Part shown: piece after piece, positions 1-8,678 of the stretch
How positions within the stretch are numbered: the first letter of the stretch is position 1
Layout: every line of letters begins with the position of its first letter
DNA from: JBBRBB01 sp038206235
GTDB taxonomy: Bacteria; Bacteroidota; Bacteroidia; Chitinophagales; Chitinophagaceae
Reading direction: 5' to 3'
Assembly (NCBI GenBank): GCA_038206235.1
Contig: JBBRBB010000021.1
Span: 1 to 64,000 of the forward strand
Length of the DNA: 64,000 nt
Program-made: the position numbers and the translations under genes
The notes under the pieces: model-generated
Seen by the model: the letters and a program-made list of their open reading frames with translations, nothing else
Told to the model about the DNA's origin: nothing
The model's database searches: none

Positions 1-1
1 T

Positions 2-460
2 TCAAGAATTGATATCGACACTACAAGCTCCGGAGCCTACAATAATTTTGACTGGGGCACAGCGCCCATATTGCTTGATAACGAGCTAAACCTGTATGCG
101 GTAAATAGTAATTATGTGGGGATTAAATACGGGTGCGTTAGAAAATTTACATCGTCTGCAGCGGCTTCACCTGTTAGCTCAAATATGCTTGCCAAACCAG
201 AAACAGTAAAAACGTTAAGCATTTATCCTAATCCTGCAAGCGCACAGGCTTATCTAGAATTTGAATTGAATGCTTCTGCCAAAGTGCAAATTCAATTATA
301 TAGAAATGAAGGATACAAAGTTTTAGAGCTGAAAGATGAAATGTTGATTAAAGGAACACATACGCTACCGTTGAGCGTGAAAAATCTTTCTCATGGATAT
401 TATATTATACTTATGACGGCAAATGGAGAAACATACAGGGTAAAGTTTATTAAAAATTAA
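2..460 (+). CDS. C-terminal part of a T9SS-exported protein (partial)
   Basis: The reading frame is open from base 2, so the gene begins outside the window. The last ~75 residues form a type IX secretion C-terminal sorting domain: a YPNPASA motif, then beta strands typical of Por_Secre_tail, a GYYIILMTANGE stretch and a basic KFIKN end. Such domains direct outer-membrane passage through the PorT-containing T9SS and are then removed or used for surface anchoring. The visible N-terminal part has no recognisable enzyme signature, so the cargo function is unknown. A strong hairpin terminator follows directly. Confidence 0.85.
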   Translation, partial: SRIDIDTTSSGAYNNFDWGTAPILLDNELNLYAVNSNYVGIKYGCVRKFTSSAAASPVSSNMLAKPETVKTLSIYPNPASAQAYLEFELNASAKVQIQLYRNEGYKVLELKDEMLIKGTHTLPLSVKNLSHGYYIILMTANGETYRVKFIKN

Positions 461-486
461 TTTTTACTGTGTAATGTAATGTTCTG

Positions 487-529
487 AAAACAAAAGAGGC
501 TGATAAAATCTACCAGCCTCTTTTGTTTT
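487..529. terminator. Strong intrinsic terminator, probably bidirectional
   Basis: Perfect 16-bp arms (487-502 and 514-529) surround an 11-nt loop. One arm has an A-rich flank and the other a T-rich flank, so it can stop transcription from both sides. It lies 26 bp after the T9SS-cargo stop codon. Confidence 0.85.
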
Positions 530-599
530 ATTAATTTGCTTCGTTCATTCAATAAAATTTATATGCAGCATATAAGACGGCTGAAACTATAAAATAAAA

Positions 600-630
600 A
601 AACTCCTCTGTTACAAGGAGTTTAAGTTTT
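600..630 (-). terminator. Intrinsic terminator for the TPR gene
   Basis: Arms AAACTCCT (600-607) and AGGAGTTT (616-623) form a hairpin. On the minus strand it is followed by a T-run (the A-run 594-602 on the plus strand), about 55 bp downstream of the TPR gene stop. Confidence 0.7.
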
Positions 631-680
631 TATTGGTGCATCTCAAAAATTCATTAAACCAGTTATAATTAAACCTTCTT

Positions 681-2336
681 TTATTGACCAGGCTTTTTAT
701 TTGCTTTTTGAAGCTGAGCTTTTGTTGACAGCGCAAAATCATGTTCTTCGCCGGGCTCGGGGTAAAGAGCAAGCATTTGATCTAATATTCCAATAGCCTT
801 GGCAACATCATTTGCATGGTCATTGTAATACAATAACAAATAATAATAGTTTACAAAAACTTTTTTCTTGTTTGCAGTATCTTTCAGGAGAAACTCATTA
901 TACCGCATTATTGGTTCTACTGCAAGACCTTTTGAAGTATCAGCATCGCACATTTTTGCTGCGGCTATATTAAAACTATAACCCTGGGGTTTATCAGGAT
1001 AAGCTGTTAAATATGCTTTGGTAATAGAATCTGCAAGGGTACAATTTTTAGCGTCTGTAGCTGCCTTGCTTAGTTTATAAAAATCACTTTCAGAAGGAGT
1101 GCCTCCTTTAATCCCAACAATTTTATTGAACACTTCAAATTGCTTATCGTACATAGAATCCTGCCCATATATACCTGCAAGTGTGTTCATGTATTCTAAT
1201 TTATTTGCTTTTACGGTATCTAATTCTATGGCTTTTTCAAGATAGCGCGCTGCTGTAGCTTCACTACCGGGAAATTTGGCTAACAGCTTACCTGAAAAAA
1301 CATAATCAGTAGGTTCAATGTTTGCGGGATTCGCTGCAAAGAATTTTTCGATGTATGATTTAGCTTGCAGTGAATCTCCTAACCTGTCGTAATCATAAGC
1401 ATACAATACATTAATTCTTGGAAAGTCTTTGCAGGGGCCGTTTTCCATTTCCTTTGTTTTGTTTAATGATTCCTGGTACTTACCTGCACGGAAAAGATAA
1501 TCTGCTACAAAATAATCTGTTTTACAATCCTTATCGGCATACGATACATATTTATCAAGATATTCTTTTGCAACATTTACATCTCTTTCTCCGTAATAAA
1601 GAAAATAGGCAATGTAAACTGGAGCAAAAGAGGGGTCTGCGGCAATTGCTTTTGAGAATTGCTCGTCCATGGATTCTTTATTGTTCTGGCTTTGATAAAC
1701 TTTTCCCATGCGGTAATAGGCCGCAGCATATTGAGGATTTATTGCTGCTGCATTTCTAAAGGCCTCAACAGCTTCGCCGCCATGCTCGGTGCCTAACTTT
1801 AAATAACAAATACCAAGATTTATGAGAATGTTTAGATTTTTGGGGTCGAGTTGGGCGGCTCTTTTTAGTTTTTCTATGCCATATAATGGATCGCCCTGCT
1901 GGCTGTTGCCATCAGCATTTGCACGGCCTATAGCATTTAAAATAGCCGGGTCTTCATTACCTTTTTTACCTTTTGTTGCAGTAATCGCCTGTTCAAATTT
2001 TTGTTTGGCAGAATTAATATCTCCGTTTTCTAATAATTCTACATGGCCCATGCCTACCCAAATCCATGCGTCATTCACTCCATCAGTAAGCGCTTTTTGA
2101 TATAAAGCTTTGGCCCCTGCAATATCTTCATTGGCAAGATAAGCCTGCCCTAACCAATAAATAGCTTTAGCATCTTTGGGATTTGATGTAACTATTTTTT
2201 GCAATGTTTCTTTTGCGCTTTTATTTTTTTCATAATAAAGAAATTTCACTCCATCCTCTACTGATTGTGCCAGGCAGCAAAAAGTGCTTGTCATAAAAGC
2301 GATTACGGTAATTACTGTTTTCATTTTTTCTTTCAT
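681..2336 (-). CDS. Secreted tetratricopeptide-repeat protein
   Basis: This is a 551-residue protein with an N-terminal signal peptide (hydrophobic stretch ending at about residue 24, CCLAQ). The rest is a chain of TPR helices, recognisable from repeated A-x-Y-x-LG / A-x-x-Y/F-x-A-I patterns from about residue 25 to 545. TPR arrays are protein-binding scaffolds, and no catalytic domain is visible. It lies 15 bp downstream of the PstS-like lipoprotein and probably shares its transcript with the small membrane protein gene upstream. In related Bacteroidota this trio often accompanies ExbB/ExbD/TonB energy-transducer genes, but those genes are not next to it here. A periplasmic role in phosphate or envelope physiology is inference. 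Confidence 0.85.
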   Translation of the reverse strand: MKEKMKTVITVIAFMTSTFCCLAQSVEDGVKFLYYEKNKSAKETLQKIVTSNPKDAKAIYWLGQAYLANEDIAGAKALYQKALTDGVNDAWIWVGMGHVELLENGDINSAKQKFEQAITATKGKKGNEDPAILNAIGRANADGNSQQGDPLYGIEKLKRAAQLDPKNLNILINLGICYLKLGTEHGGEAVEAFRNAAAINPQYAAAYYRMGKVYQSQNNKESMDEQFSKAIAADPSFAPVYIAYFLYYGERDVNVAKEYLDKYVSYADKDCKTDYFVADYLFRAGKYQESLNKTKEMENGPCKDFPRINVLYAYDYDRLGDSLQAKSYIEKFFAANPANIEPTDYVFSGKLLAKFPGSEATAARYLEKAIELDTVKANKLEYMNTLAGIYGQDSMYDKQFEVFNKIVGIKGGTPSESDFYKLSKAATDAKNCTLADSITKAYLTAYPDKPQGYSFNIAAAKMCDADTSKGLAVEPIMRYNEFLLKDTANKKKVFVNYYYLLLYYNDHANDVAKAIGILDQMLALYPEPGEEHDFALSTKAQLQKANKKPGQ

Positions 2337-2351
2337 TTTTTTAATTAAGAA

Positions 2352-3302
2352 TTATTGTTCCTGTATTTCCATTTTTCTTAGAGCAAAACCCATTTTAGCA
2401 GGTGCAAGATAACTTCTTCTAAAAACCAATTGTCCTCTCTCCAGACTCATATAATTTATAAAGCCGGTTCCAAGCCCTGTTGTATTTTCTTTCAGAATAA
2501 AATACAAAGGCCGTACCAAAGGGTAGTAACCGTAAGAAATGGTTGACTGCGATGGTTTAGCAAAAGTGTCTTTACCACAAATTTTGCATTCTAATAAAGC
2601 CAGCCGTATCTTATTTTTATATACACGCAGGCCGGGGTCGTCTTCATTACTTATCCAGCTTGATCCTACGAATCCAATGGCATTCTCCGTTTTTGAAATA
2701 TAATCTATTACCTGCATGCTGTTTTCAGCAGCTAAAACATTGCTGCCAAATTTTTCACCTCTTACTACACTGTCAAGCAGATATCTTACTGTACTTGTTG
2801 CATTCTTGCCATCTGTTACCATCGTTTTCATTTTATTTTTGCCCTCTAATAATTCTTTCAATTGCTGTATTGTAAACACACTGTCTTTTGATGCCGAATT
2901 TACAATTACACAAACCGCATCGAATGCAAGCACATCATATTGCAGGCGGAATGAGAGCTTTGATTCAAAATAAGATGACTGTTCTCTTGTTAATCCTTTT
3001 GCTATAATAATCAGTCTTGTGCTGTCTTTTTCCAAATCTCTGAAACAATCTGCTTCAGATTTATAGCTTGCTATTATATGTGTTGCAGGATAAGACGATT
3101 CATACACTTTGATTTGCTCGCTGATAACAGGTTTAAAACTTTCATCTGCACTTATGTAAATTGTGCCTTTTTTGGGAGTATCGTAATATTTTTCTGCTGC
3201 CGATCTATCATTGCTGCAGCCTTGTGTACAGAGCATTAAAAATATCACACCATAAATTAATCCCTGCAACAATATTTTCATTAAGCTAAAATTAATAATC
3301 AC
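2352..3302 (-). CDS. PstS-like periplasmic substrate-binding lipoprotein
   Basis: This 316-residue lipoprotein has a hydrophobic leader and a lipobox-like LCTQGC with Cys near residue 29; starting at the internal Met-8 would give a more usual leader. The body resembles type-2 periplasmic binding proteins of the phosphate (PstS) family: a GTIYISADES start, an F(DA)VCVIVN central strand, a TIQQLKELLEGK segment and an AIGFVGSSW segment. No permease or ATPase gene adjoins it, so it may be a sensor or accessory binder rather than a transport subunit. Its start overlaps the end of the upstream small membrane protein gene by 11 bp, indicating translational coupling. Confidence 0.8.
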   Translation of the reverse strand: MIINFSLMKILLQGLIYGVIFLMLCTQGCSNDRSAAEKYYDTPKKGTIYISADESFKPVISEQIKVYESSYPATHIIASYKSEADCFRDLEKDSTRLIIIAKGLTREQSSYFESKLSFRLQYDVLAFDAVCVIVNSASKDSVFTIQQLKELLEGKNKMKTMVTDGKNATSTVRYLLDSVVRGEKFGSNVLAAENSMQVIDYISKTENAIGFVGSSWISNEDDPGLRVYKNKIRLALLECKICGKDTFAKPSQSTISYGYYPLVRPLYFILKENTTGLGTGFINYMSLERGQLVFRRSYLAPAKMGFALRKMEIQEQ

Positions 3303-3528
3303 GTTTTATTCCCCGGTATAGACGAAAGCCGCCGTATAGTAAACAAAGCCCACCGAACAAATATCTTATTAAAGGATCAACCGTTAATGCAAGCCCCACT
3401 TTTTCTGCTGCAAACATTAAAATTCCTATTAGTAATATGAACAACCCCATGGAAATATCTCTTGCCCTGCGCATTTGATTAAAATTTTTCTGCTGTCTTT
3501 CCCTGAAATTATTTTCCATAACTTTCAT
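3292..3528 (-). CDS. Small two-helix membrane protein
   Basis: This is a 78-residue protein with a charged N-terminus (RERQQKNFNQMRRAR), a hydrophobic helix at ~28-48 (MGLFILLIGILMFAA), a second at ~54-70, and a basic tail ending RGIKRDY. No named family is recognised. It overlaps the PstS-like gene by 11 bp on the same strand, so the two are co-translated and probably work together at the inner membrane. The overlap and well-formed helices argue that it is a real gene. Confidence 0.7.
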   Translation of the reverse strand: MKVMENNFRERQQKNFNQMRRARDISMGLFILLIGILMFAAEKVGLALTVDPLIRYLFGGLCLLYGGFRLYRGIKRDY

Positions 3529-3765
3529 TAAGTTGAATTGGCAATATACTAACTAGCTGCAACTTACTAAAGATTCATAAAAATTTATATTGCATAATTA
3601 ATTTCCTTAAAGTCATTGACTATTATAAATAAACAGGCTGGCGAACGCATGGTTATTATCATGCAATAAAAAGCATTTCCCGACTGAAAAAAATTTATCG
3701 CACAGTGGCAATGAAATACAATTCAAAAAAAATAAGTTAAGATGAATGGAAATAAATTAGCGACG

Positions 3766-4410
3766 CTATCTTCTTCTTCTTCTTCGGTCGCGGTATTTAA
3801 AAATGGGCATTTTACTTTCAGTGCCATTGAGCAGGCGATTGATATTTTTTTGATGAGTAAGTATTACCAGTAAAGCCACAGCAACCGAGAATATGCGATA
3901 AAGAGTTACATCGTCATTAAAAATAAAAAGTATGAATACTGAAAAAGCTATGCTTGATAAAATGGAGCTTAATGAAACAAAGCGTGTAAGATACAGCACC
4001 AGCATAAAAACACCTATACAGCAGACTGCTACAATTGGCTGAATGGCAAGTATCATTCCGAATAATGTAGCCACACCCTTACCTCCTCTGAAGCCTGCCC
4101 AAATTGGAAAAATATGACCCACCATTGAGGCGAGCCCAAGCCAGATCATAAAATTGGTTCGGTCCCACTCATCCGTTAAATAATAAGGAAGCAAAATGTA
4201 GAGAGAAGTTGCAATTACACCTTTCAGCATATCAACAACCATTACACCGGTACCCCACTTGGGTCCTAAAATGCGATACGTATTTGTAGCTCCGGCATTG
4301 CCGCTGCCGTAGTCTCTTATGTCAATATCAAAAAACCTTTTACTAACTATAACGGCAGTTGGAATTGACCCGATAAGATAAGCAACTACTATAAGGAATA
4401 GTTCGTTCAT
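3766..4410 (-). CDS. plsY: Glycerol-3-phosphate acyltransferase PlsY
   Basis: This integral membrane enzyme transfers an acyl group from acyl-phosphate to glycerol-3-phosphate, the first step of phospholipid synthesis. The 214 residues show the PlsY hallmarks: AYLIGSIPTAV near the N-terminus, the DIRDYGSGNAGATNTYRILG loop, GHIFPIWAGFRGGKGVATLFG, and several membrane helices. The C-terminus ends in an unusually basic tail with six consecutive arginines, encoded by a (CTT)n microsatellite-like run at 3770-3785 on the plus strand. The gene is monocistronic, with weak intergenic sequence on both sides. Confidence 0.95.
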   Translation of the reverse strand: MNELFLIVVAYLIGSIPTAVIVSKRFFDIDIRDYGSGNAGATNTYRILGPKWGTGVMVVDMLKGVIATSLYILLPYYLTDEWDRTNFMIWLGLASMVGHIFPIWAGFRGGKGVATLFGMILAIQPIVAVCCIGVFMLVLYLTRFVSLSSILSSIAFSVFILFIFNDDVTLYRIFSVAVALLVILTHQKNINRLLNGTESKMPIFKYRDRRRRRR

Positions 4411-4917
4411 GCAGGGGTTTAAATTATAACGAGCGGCAAATATAGGGTATTGATTTAAAAAATAGGCCGGCTGTGGAAAGCTTTAGAAATATTTACGCAA
4501 AAATGCTTAACTAATCCAGTTATCTCTTTAATGGTGGCAATATGATTTAACAAAAACTGAGAAGTTTTTTCTAAAATTATCAATTCAATTTTAATTGATG
4601 TTTACTTGCAACGGATGCATCCTCATTCTTAAAATTTTTCTTGTGAATAAAACCAATCAATTCATCGGGCTTTTTCTTCAAAGCCATCAAACCAGACAGA
4701 CATAAGGGTTGCAATAAGAATATCTTTTGTGAAGTATCAATTTTTGAAATGCCGAATTGCAGATAAGAATCTGACATTAAAAATAAAGCCCTCCGTTTTT
4801 TAAGCAGAAGGCTTAGCATTAAATTCATAAAAAATATTGCTGCCAAAAACCTCACAGGTTTATTCCTGCAATTATAATTAGGTTGAGTTAAAACCTGTGA
4901 GGTTTATGCAACACGAA
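4411..4917. other. 507-bp intergenic stretch with an inverted repeat
   Basis: No supported gene is seen. An open frame at 4580-4855 on the minus strand has no recognisable domain, and its start region lies in the inverted repeat, so it was not accepted. The only structure is the 15-bp inverted repeat at its right end (4847-4905). Confidence 0.6.
4847..4905. repeat. Perfect 15-bp inverted repeat downstream of pnp
   Basis: AAACCTCACAGGTTT at 4847-4861 is repeated as its exact complement at 4891-4905, with a 29-bp spacer. It lies 13 bp beyond the pnp stop codon. It could act as a 3' stabiliser or terminator for the pnp mRNA, or be a copy of a dispersed palindromic repeat. I recall similar sequences from other Bacteroidota intergenic regions, but cannot verify this here. 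Confidence 0.75.
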
Positions 4918-7086
4918 TTATTGCCGGGCAGCGGTATCGCTGTTAGCAGGAACATTCGCAGAATGCTTTTGTTCGGGCCTTGGCATTAATGCTTTGCGGC
5001 TTAATTTGAATTTACCTGTTTTATGGTCAATCCCTATCAGCTTTACTTTTACCATATCACCTTCTTTTAAAACACCTTCGAGACTTTCAAGACGCTTCCA
5101 CGATACTTCGCTAATGTGCAGCAATCCTTCTTTCTTAGGAAGAAATTCTACAAAGGCTCCATAAGGCTGAATCGTTTTTACTTTCGCTTCGTACACATCA
5201 TTTATCTGCGGCACGGCAACGATGCCTTTTACACGGTTCAATGCTTTTTCTACACCTTCTTTGTTGGTTGAAAAAATACTTACTTCACCAAATTCACCAA
5301 CTTCTTCAATATTAATAGTGGTGCCCGTTTCTTTTTGCATTTCCTGTATTACTTTTCCTCCCGGTCCAATTACGGCACCAATAAATTCTTTATCAATAAT
5401 CAGCTTCACCATGCGGGGTGCGTGTGGTTTTACATCTTCATGATGAGCAGGAATACATTCATACATTGCATCAAGAATATGCAGTCTTCCTTTTCGTGCC
5501 TGCTCTAATGCTTCACGCATTACTTCCATGTTTAATCCATCTATCTTAATATCCATTTGCACGCCGCAAATTCCTTCACGGGTTCCGGTTACTTTAAAAT
5601 CCATATCTCCCAAATGGTCTTCATCTCCTAATATATCAGTGAGAATAGCATAATTATTATCAGAAGAAGTAATTAATCCCATTGCTACACCCCCCACATG
5701 TTTTGAGAAGGGAACGCCTGCATCCATTAAGGCAAGAGAAGCGGCGCAAACGGTAGCCATCGAAGAGGAGCCATTCGATTCTAAAATATCACTTACCACT
5801 CTTACAGTATAAGCATACTCGTTGCCGGGCATCATTTTCTTTAAGCTGCGCATGGCAAGATTACCATGTCCCACTTCACGCCTGCCCGGTCCACGCATCA
5901 TTTTTACTTCACCAGTAGAGAAGGGAGGAAAATTATAATGAAGAATAAAGTTTGAATAATCTGATTTGGCGGCACTTTCAATCAGCAATTCATCTAAGGG
6001 TGTCCCTAAAGTAACGGTGGTTAAAGATTGTGTTTCACCTCTTGTAAAAAGCGCTGAACCATGAGGAATGGGTAAAGGATCTATTTCCATCGCTAAGGGT
6101 CGCACTTCATCTAACTTGCGCCCATCTAAACGAATGCGTTCAGTAAGAATCATGTGGCGAACTACTTCCCATTGCAAATCATCAAAATATTTTTTGGTTA
6201 AGCTAAGGGTTATATCCTCTGGTTTTTCTCCGAGTGTGAGAATAAAATCATCTTTTAAAACCCTGAAAGCCTCTGTGCGTTCATGTTTGGATGTGCCGCT
6301 TTTTGCTATTTGATACATTCGGTCTTTGCAAAATGTATTCAATTTTTGTTTTAGTTCTTCCTTCTGTTCAGGTTTAGTATATTCACGTTTACCTGTTACA
6401 CCCGCTTTAGCCTTCAATTCTTCCTGTGCTTTAATTTGAACACGAATTGCTTCATGTGCCTGCTGTAATGCATTTACAAGATCTTCTTCAGAGCATTCCT
6501 TTGCCCCACCCTCAACCATCATCAAATTTTTATCGGTTGCGCCAACCATAAATTCCATATCAGCTTTTGCTAATTCGCTGCGTGCAGGATTTATTATAAA
6601 TTCTCCGTTGATTCTTGCAATTCTTACTTCAGAAATAATTTCTTTAATGGGAACATCACTTACTGCTAAAGCCGCTGAAGCGGCAAGGCACGCAAGTGAA
6701 TCAGGCAATATTTCATCGTCACTGGAAATTAAGGAAATGAGCACCTGCACTTCACATAAATAATCTTCAGAAAATAATGGGCGCAGAGCACGGTCGATCA
6801 TCCGGCTGGTTAAAATTTCGTAATCATTCAATCTTGCTTCACGCTTAAAAAATGAGCCGGGTATGCGGCCTGCAGAGGCAAACTTTTCCTGGTAATCTAC
6901 ACTAAGCGGAAAAAAGCTTTGCCCTACTTTAGGCTCTGTGTTTGCCACCACAGTTGCTAATAAAATGCAGTTACCCTGGCGCACCGTAACTGCGCCATCG
7001 GCCTGGCGGGCTAATTTGCCGGTTTCGATTATTACTTCTGCGCCGTTTGGCAGCTTAAAGCTTGATTGTATTGGCTGAGATAACAT
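4918..7086 (-). CDS. pnp: Polyribonucleotide nucleotidyltransferase (PNPase)
   Basis: This is a 3'-to-5' phosphorolytic exoribonuclease of RNA turnover. The 722 residues carry the full domain order: a first RNase PH domain (~10-150), a helical linker, a second catalytic RNase PH domain (~330-545, with FSTGEVKMMRGPGRREVGHG and the LGDEDHLGDMDFKVTGT active-site region), a KH domain (FIGAVIGPGGKVIQEMQKETG, ~570-620) and an S1 domain (KVKTIQPYGAFVEFLPKKEG, ~640-700). Length is normal and there are no frame breaks. rpsO lies just upstream on the same strand, the classic rpsO-pnp order. Confidence 0.98.
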   Translation of the reverse strand: MLSQPIQSSFKLPNGAEVIIETGKLARQADGAVTVRQGNCILLATVVANTEPKVGQSFFPLSVDYQEKFASAGRIPGSFFKREARLNDYEILTSRMIDRALRPLFSEDYLCEVQVLISLISSDDEILPDSLACLAASAALAVSDVPIKEIISEVRIARINGEFIINPARSELAKADMEFMVGATDKNLMMVEGGAKECSEEDLVNALQQAHEAIRVQIKAQEELKAKAGVTGKREYTKPEQKEELKQKLNTFCKDRMYQIAKSGTSKHERTEAFRVLKDDFILTLGEKPEDITLSLTKKYFDDLQWEVVRHMILTERIRLDGRKLDEVRPLAMEIDPLPIPHGSALFTRGETQSLTTVTLGTPLDELLIESAAKSDYSNFILHYNFPPFSTGEVKMMRGPGRREVGHGNLAMRSLKKMMPGNEYAYTVRVVSDILESNGSSSMATVCAASLALMDAGVPFSKHVGGVAMGLITSSDNNYAILTDILGDEDHLGDMDFKVTGTREGICGVQMDIKIDGLNMEVMREALEQARKGRLHILDAMYECIPAHHEDVKPHAPRMVKLIIDKEFIGAVIGPGGKVIQEMQKETGTTINIEEVGEFGEVSIFSTNKEGVEKALNRVKGIVAVPQINDVYEAKVKTIQPYGAFVEFLPKKEGLLHISEVSWKRLESLEGVLKEGDMVKVKLIGIDHKTGKFKLSRKALMPRPEQKHSANVPANSDTAARQ

Positions 7087-7224
7087 AGTTGATAATTTTT
7101 TTGGTATGATTGAGATGCAGAAATAACTGTTCTGAATATTGTAAAAATTTTTTGTAGATGAGAGATGGCAGCAATAGAAGGAAATAATTCTGATTGAAAT
7201 TGATTGAAAAATCTGCGGCAGGAA

Positions 7225-7497
7225 TTATTTTCTAAGTCCTAATTTTTCAATTAAGGCTCTGTAACCGGCGAGGTCATTTTTTTGGATGTAAGTGAGCAGG
7301 CGTTTGCGCCCGCCTACCAGTTGCATAAGACCGCGATGGGTAGAGAAATCTTTTTTGTTGGCCTGCAAATGTTTAGAAATGTTGGAAATACGCTCTGTTA
7401 ATAATGCAATTTGTGCTTCTGCAGCACCCGTATTTTCAGCTTTACCACCAAACTGTGCAATTGTGTTAGATTTTTTTTCAGTAGTTAAATAAGGCAT
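7225..7497 (-). CDS. rpsO: 30S ribosomal protein S15
   Basis: The 90-residue sequence matches S15: the GKAENTGAAEAQIALLTERI helix, HLQANKKDFSTHRGL and the conserved RRKRLLTY-type segment (GGRKRLLTYIQKND). It binds 16S rRNA early in small-subunit assembly. It is followed by pnp 138 bp downstream on the same strand; in many bacteria the two are co-transcribed and the spacer is a processing site. Confidence 0.98.
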   Translation of the reverse strand: MPYLTTEKKSNTIAQFGGKAENTGAAEAQIALLTERISNISKHLQANKKDFSTHRGLMQLVGGRKRLLTYIQKNDLAGYRALIEKLGLRK

Positions 7498-7628
7498 CTC
7501 AAATTTTTTTACAAGACATCTAAATAATTATTTCGTTTTTATGTGGCGGCAAAAGTAGGTAAAATCTATTGAAAGCAGCGGTTGAGTATGATTTTTATTT
7601 CATTCAGTCGGTAAAGAGTAATCTTTGA

Positions 7629-8510
7629 TTACAATGTTTCTGCAATAGGTTTCACTAATTTAAAAGAGGCAGCTTGATGTGTAAAATTATGCTGCTCCTG
7701 AATAGATGATTGCAGAATTTTTGCTATAGGCCATTCGAAATGAGCATTTAAAATTTTTGAAGTTTTTTGATAATTGTTCTCTGCATAATAAACAAAAAAG
7801 CAACTTCCTCCTTTTATTTGGTCAATGATTTTTTTATGGTCTTGCAGCGAAACGGCAGGGCAACCAAAGCTGCGTCCTATCATTGCGCCTGAAATAGCTC
7901 TTTCCTTACTTACATAATTACTGCCATGCATTACGATAGCCCTGTTGTAAACATTATCATTAAAACCCTTTTCCATGCCCTTAAACCTGAGGCTGTACCC
8001 ATTTTCACCGGTATAAGTATCTGCCGATATTAAAAAGCCCAATGAGCTTTTATGAGAATCGGGGCTGTTTGAAAAGCTCGTGGCATAGTCAGTGCCCGAA
8101 TTTCTGCCATGGGCTACATAAGTATTGTAAAGCAATTTGCCTTCTTTAATATTTATTACATACAATCTTTTTTTAGTGCTCCTTTGGCTGTAGTCGCAAA
8201 TAGTTAAAAGGTCCGGCTTTTGAATAAGGTTTTTATTAAGAAAATATTCATACCCTTTGCAGGCAAGAAAAAATACATTGCGACTTAGTCCGAGAGATTG
8301 CAATTGCATAGTATTATAAAAAGAGTCAACCCAATAATTAACAACCGGAGAGGCATCATCAGCAAGCAGAGAAGGGAAATTTTTAATATCTGCAACTGGA
8401 ATTTTTTTATCTGCAGTTGAATGTTTTCCAGGCACCATCGAAGTAAGAGTACAAAAACAAAAAGCTGCGGCAACCAAAAAATATTTCATAGAATATATTA
8501 AGTTTTTCAA
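7629..8510 (-). CDS. Murein L,D-transpeptidase-family protein (YkuD_2 type), exported
   Basis: The 293-residue exported protein has a signal peptide (hydrophobic core ~10-22). The catalytic signature is near the C-terminus: IVMHGSNYVS with the conserved His, then GAMIGRSFGCPAVSLQDH with the Cys of a YkuD-like L,D-transpeptidase/carboxypeptidase. The preceding LYVINIKEGKLLYNTYVAHGRNSG segment is typical of the YkuD_2 subfamily. The expected role is peptidoglycan remodelling in the periplasm. The exact reaction (3-3 cross-linking, lipoprotein attachment or carboxypeptidase) cannot be told from sequence. No operon partner is apparent. Confidence 0.88.
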   Translation of the reverse strand: MKNLIYSMKYFLVAAAFCFCTLTSMVPGKHSTADKKIPVADIKNFPSLLADDASPVVNYWVDSFYNTMQLQSLGLSRNVFFLACKGYEYFLNKNLIQKPDLLTICDYSQRSTKKRLYVINIKEGKLLYNTYVAHGRNSGTDYATSFSNSPDSHKSSLGFLISADTYTGENGYSLRFKGMEKGFNDNVYNRAIVMHGSNYVSKERAISGAMIGRSFGCPAVSLQDHKKIIDQIKGGSCFFVYYAENNYQKTSKILNAHFEWPIAKILQSSIQEQHNFTHQAASFKLVKPIAETL

Positions 8511-8678
8511 TTAATAAAGGAATAATCAACAATAAAAATAATGATGTAGAATTGTGTATTGTGGAATGCGAAGGTACTTTATGAAGAACAAATAAAATGT
8601 GAAAAAATATCTAAAAAATTATACTTCTTTAAGTAGGCTAACGTTTGTTAGGATTTAAGTCCAGCTTGTATTTAGAAT

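Noticed and set aside
4580..4855. 91-codon minus-strand ORF between pnp and plsY
   Set aside because: No domain, ill-defined composition, and its start abuts the inverted repeat; nothing supports translation.
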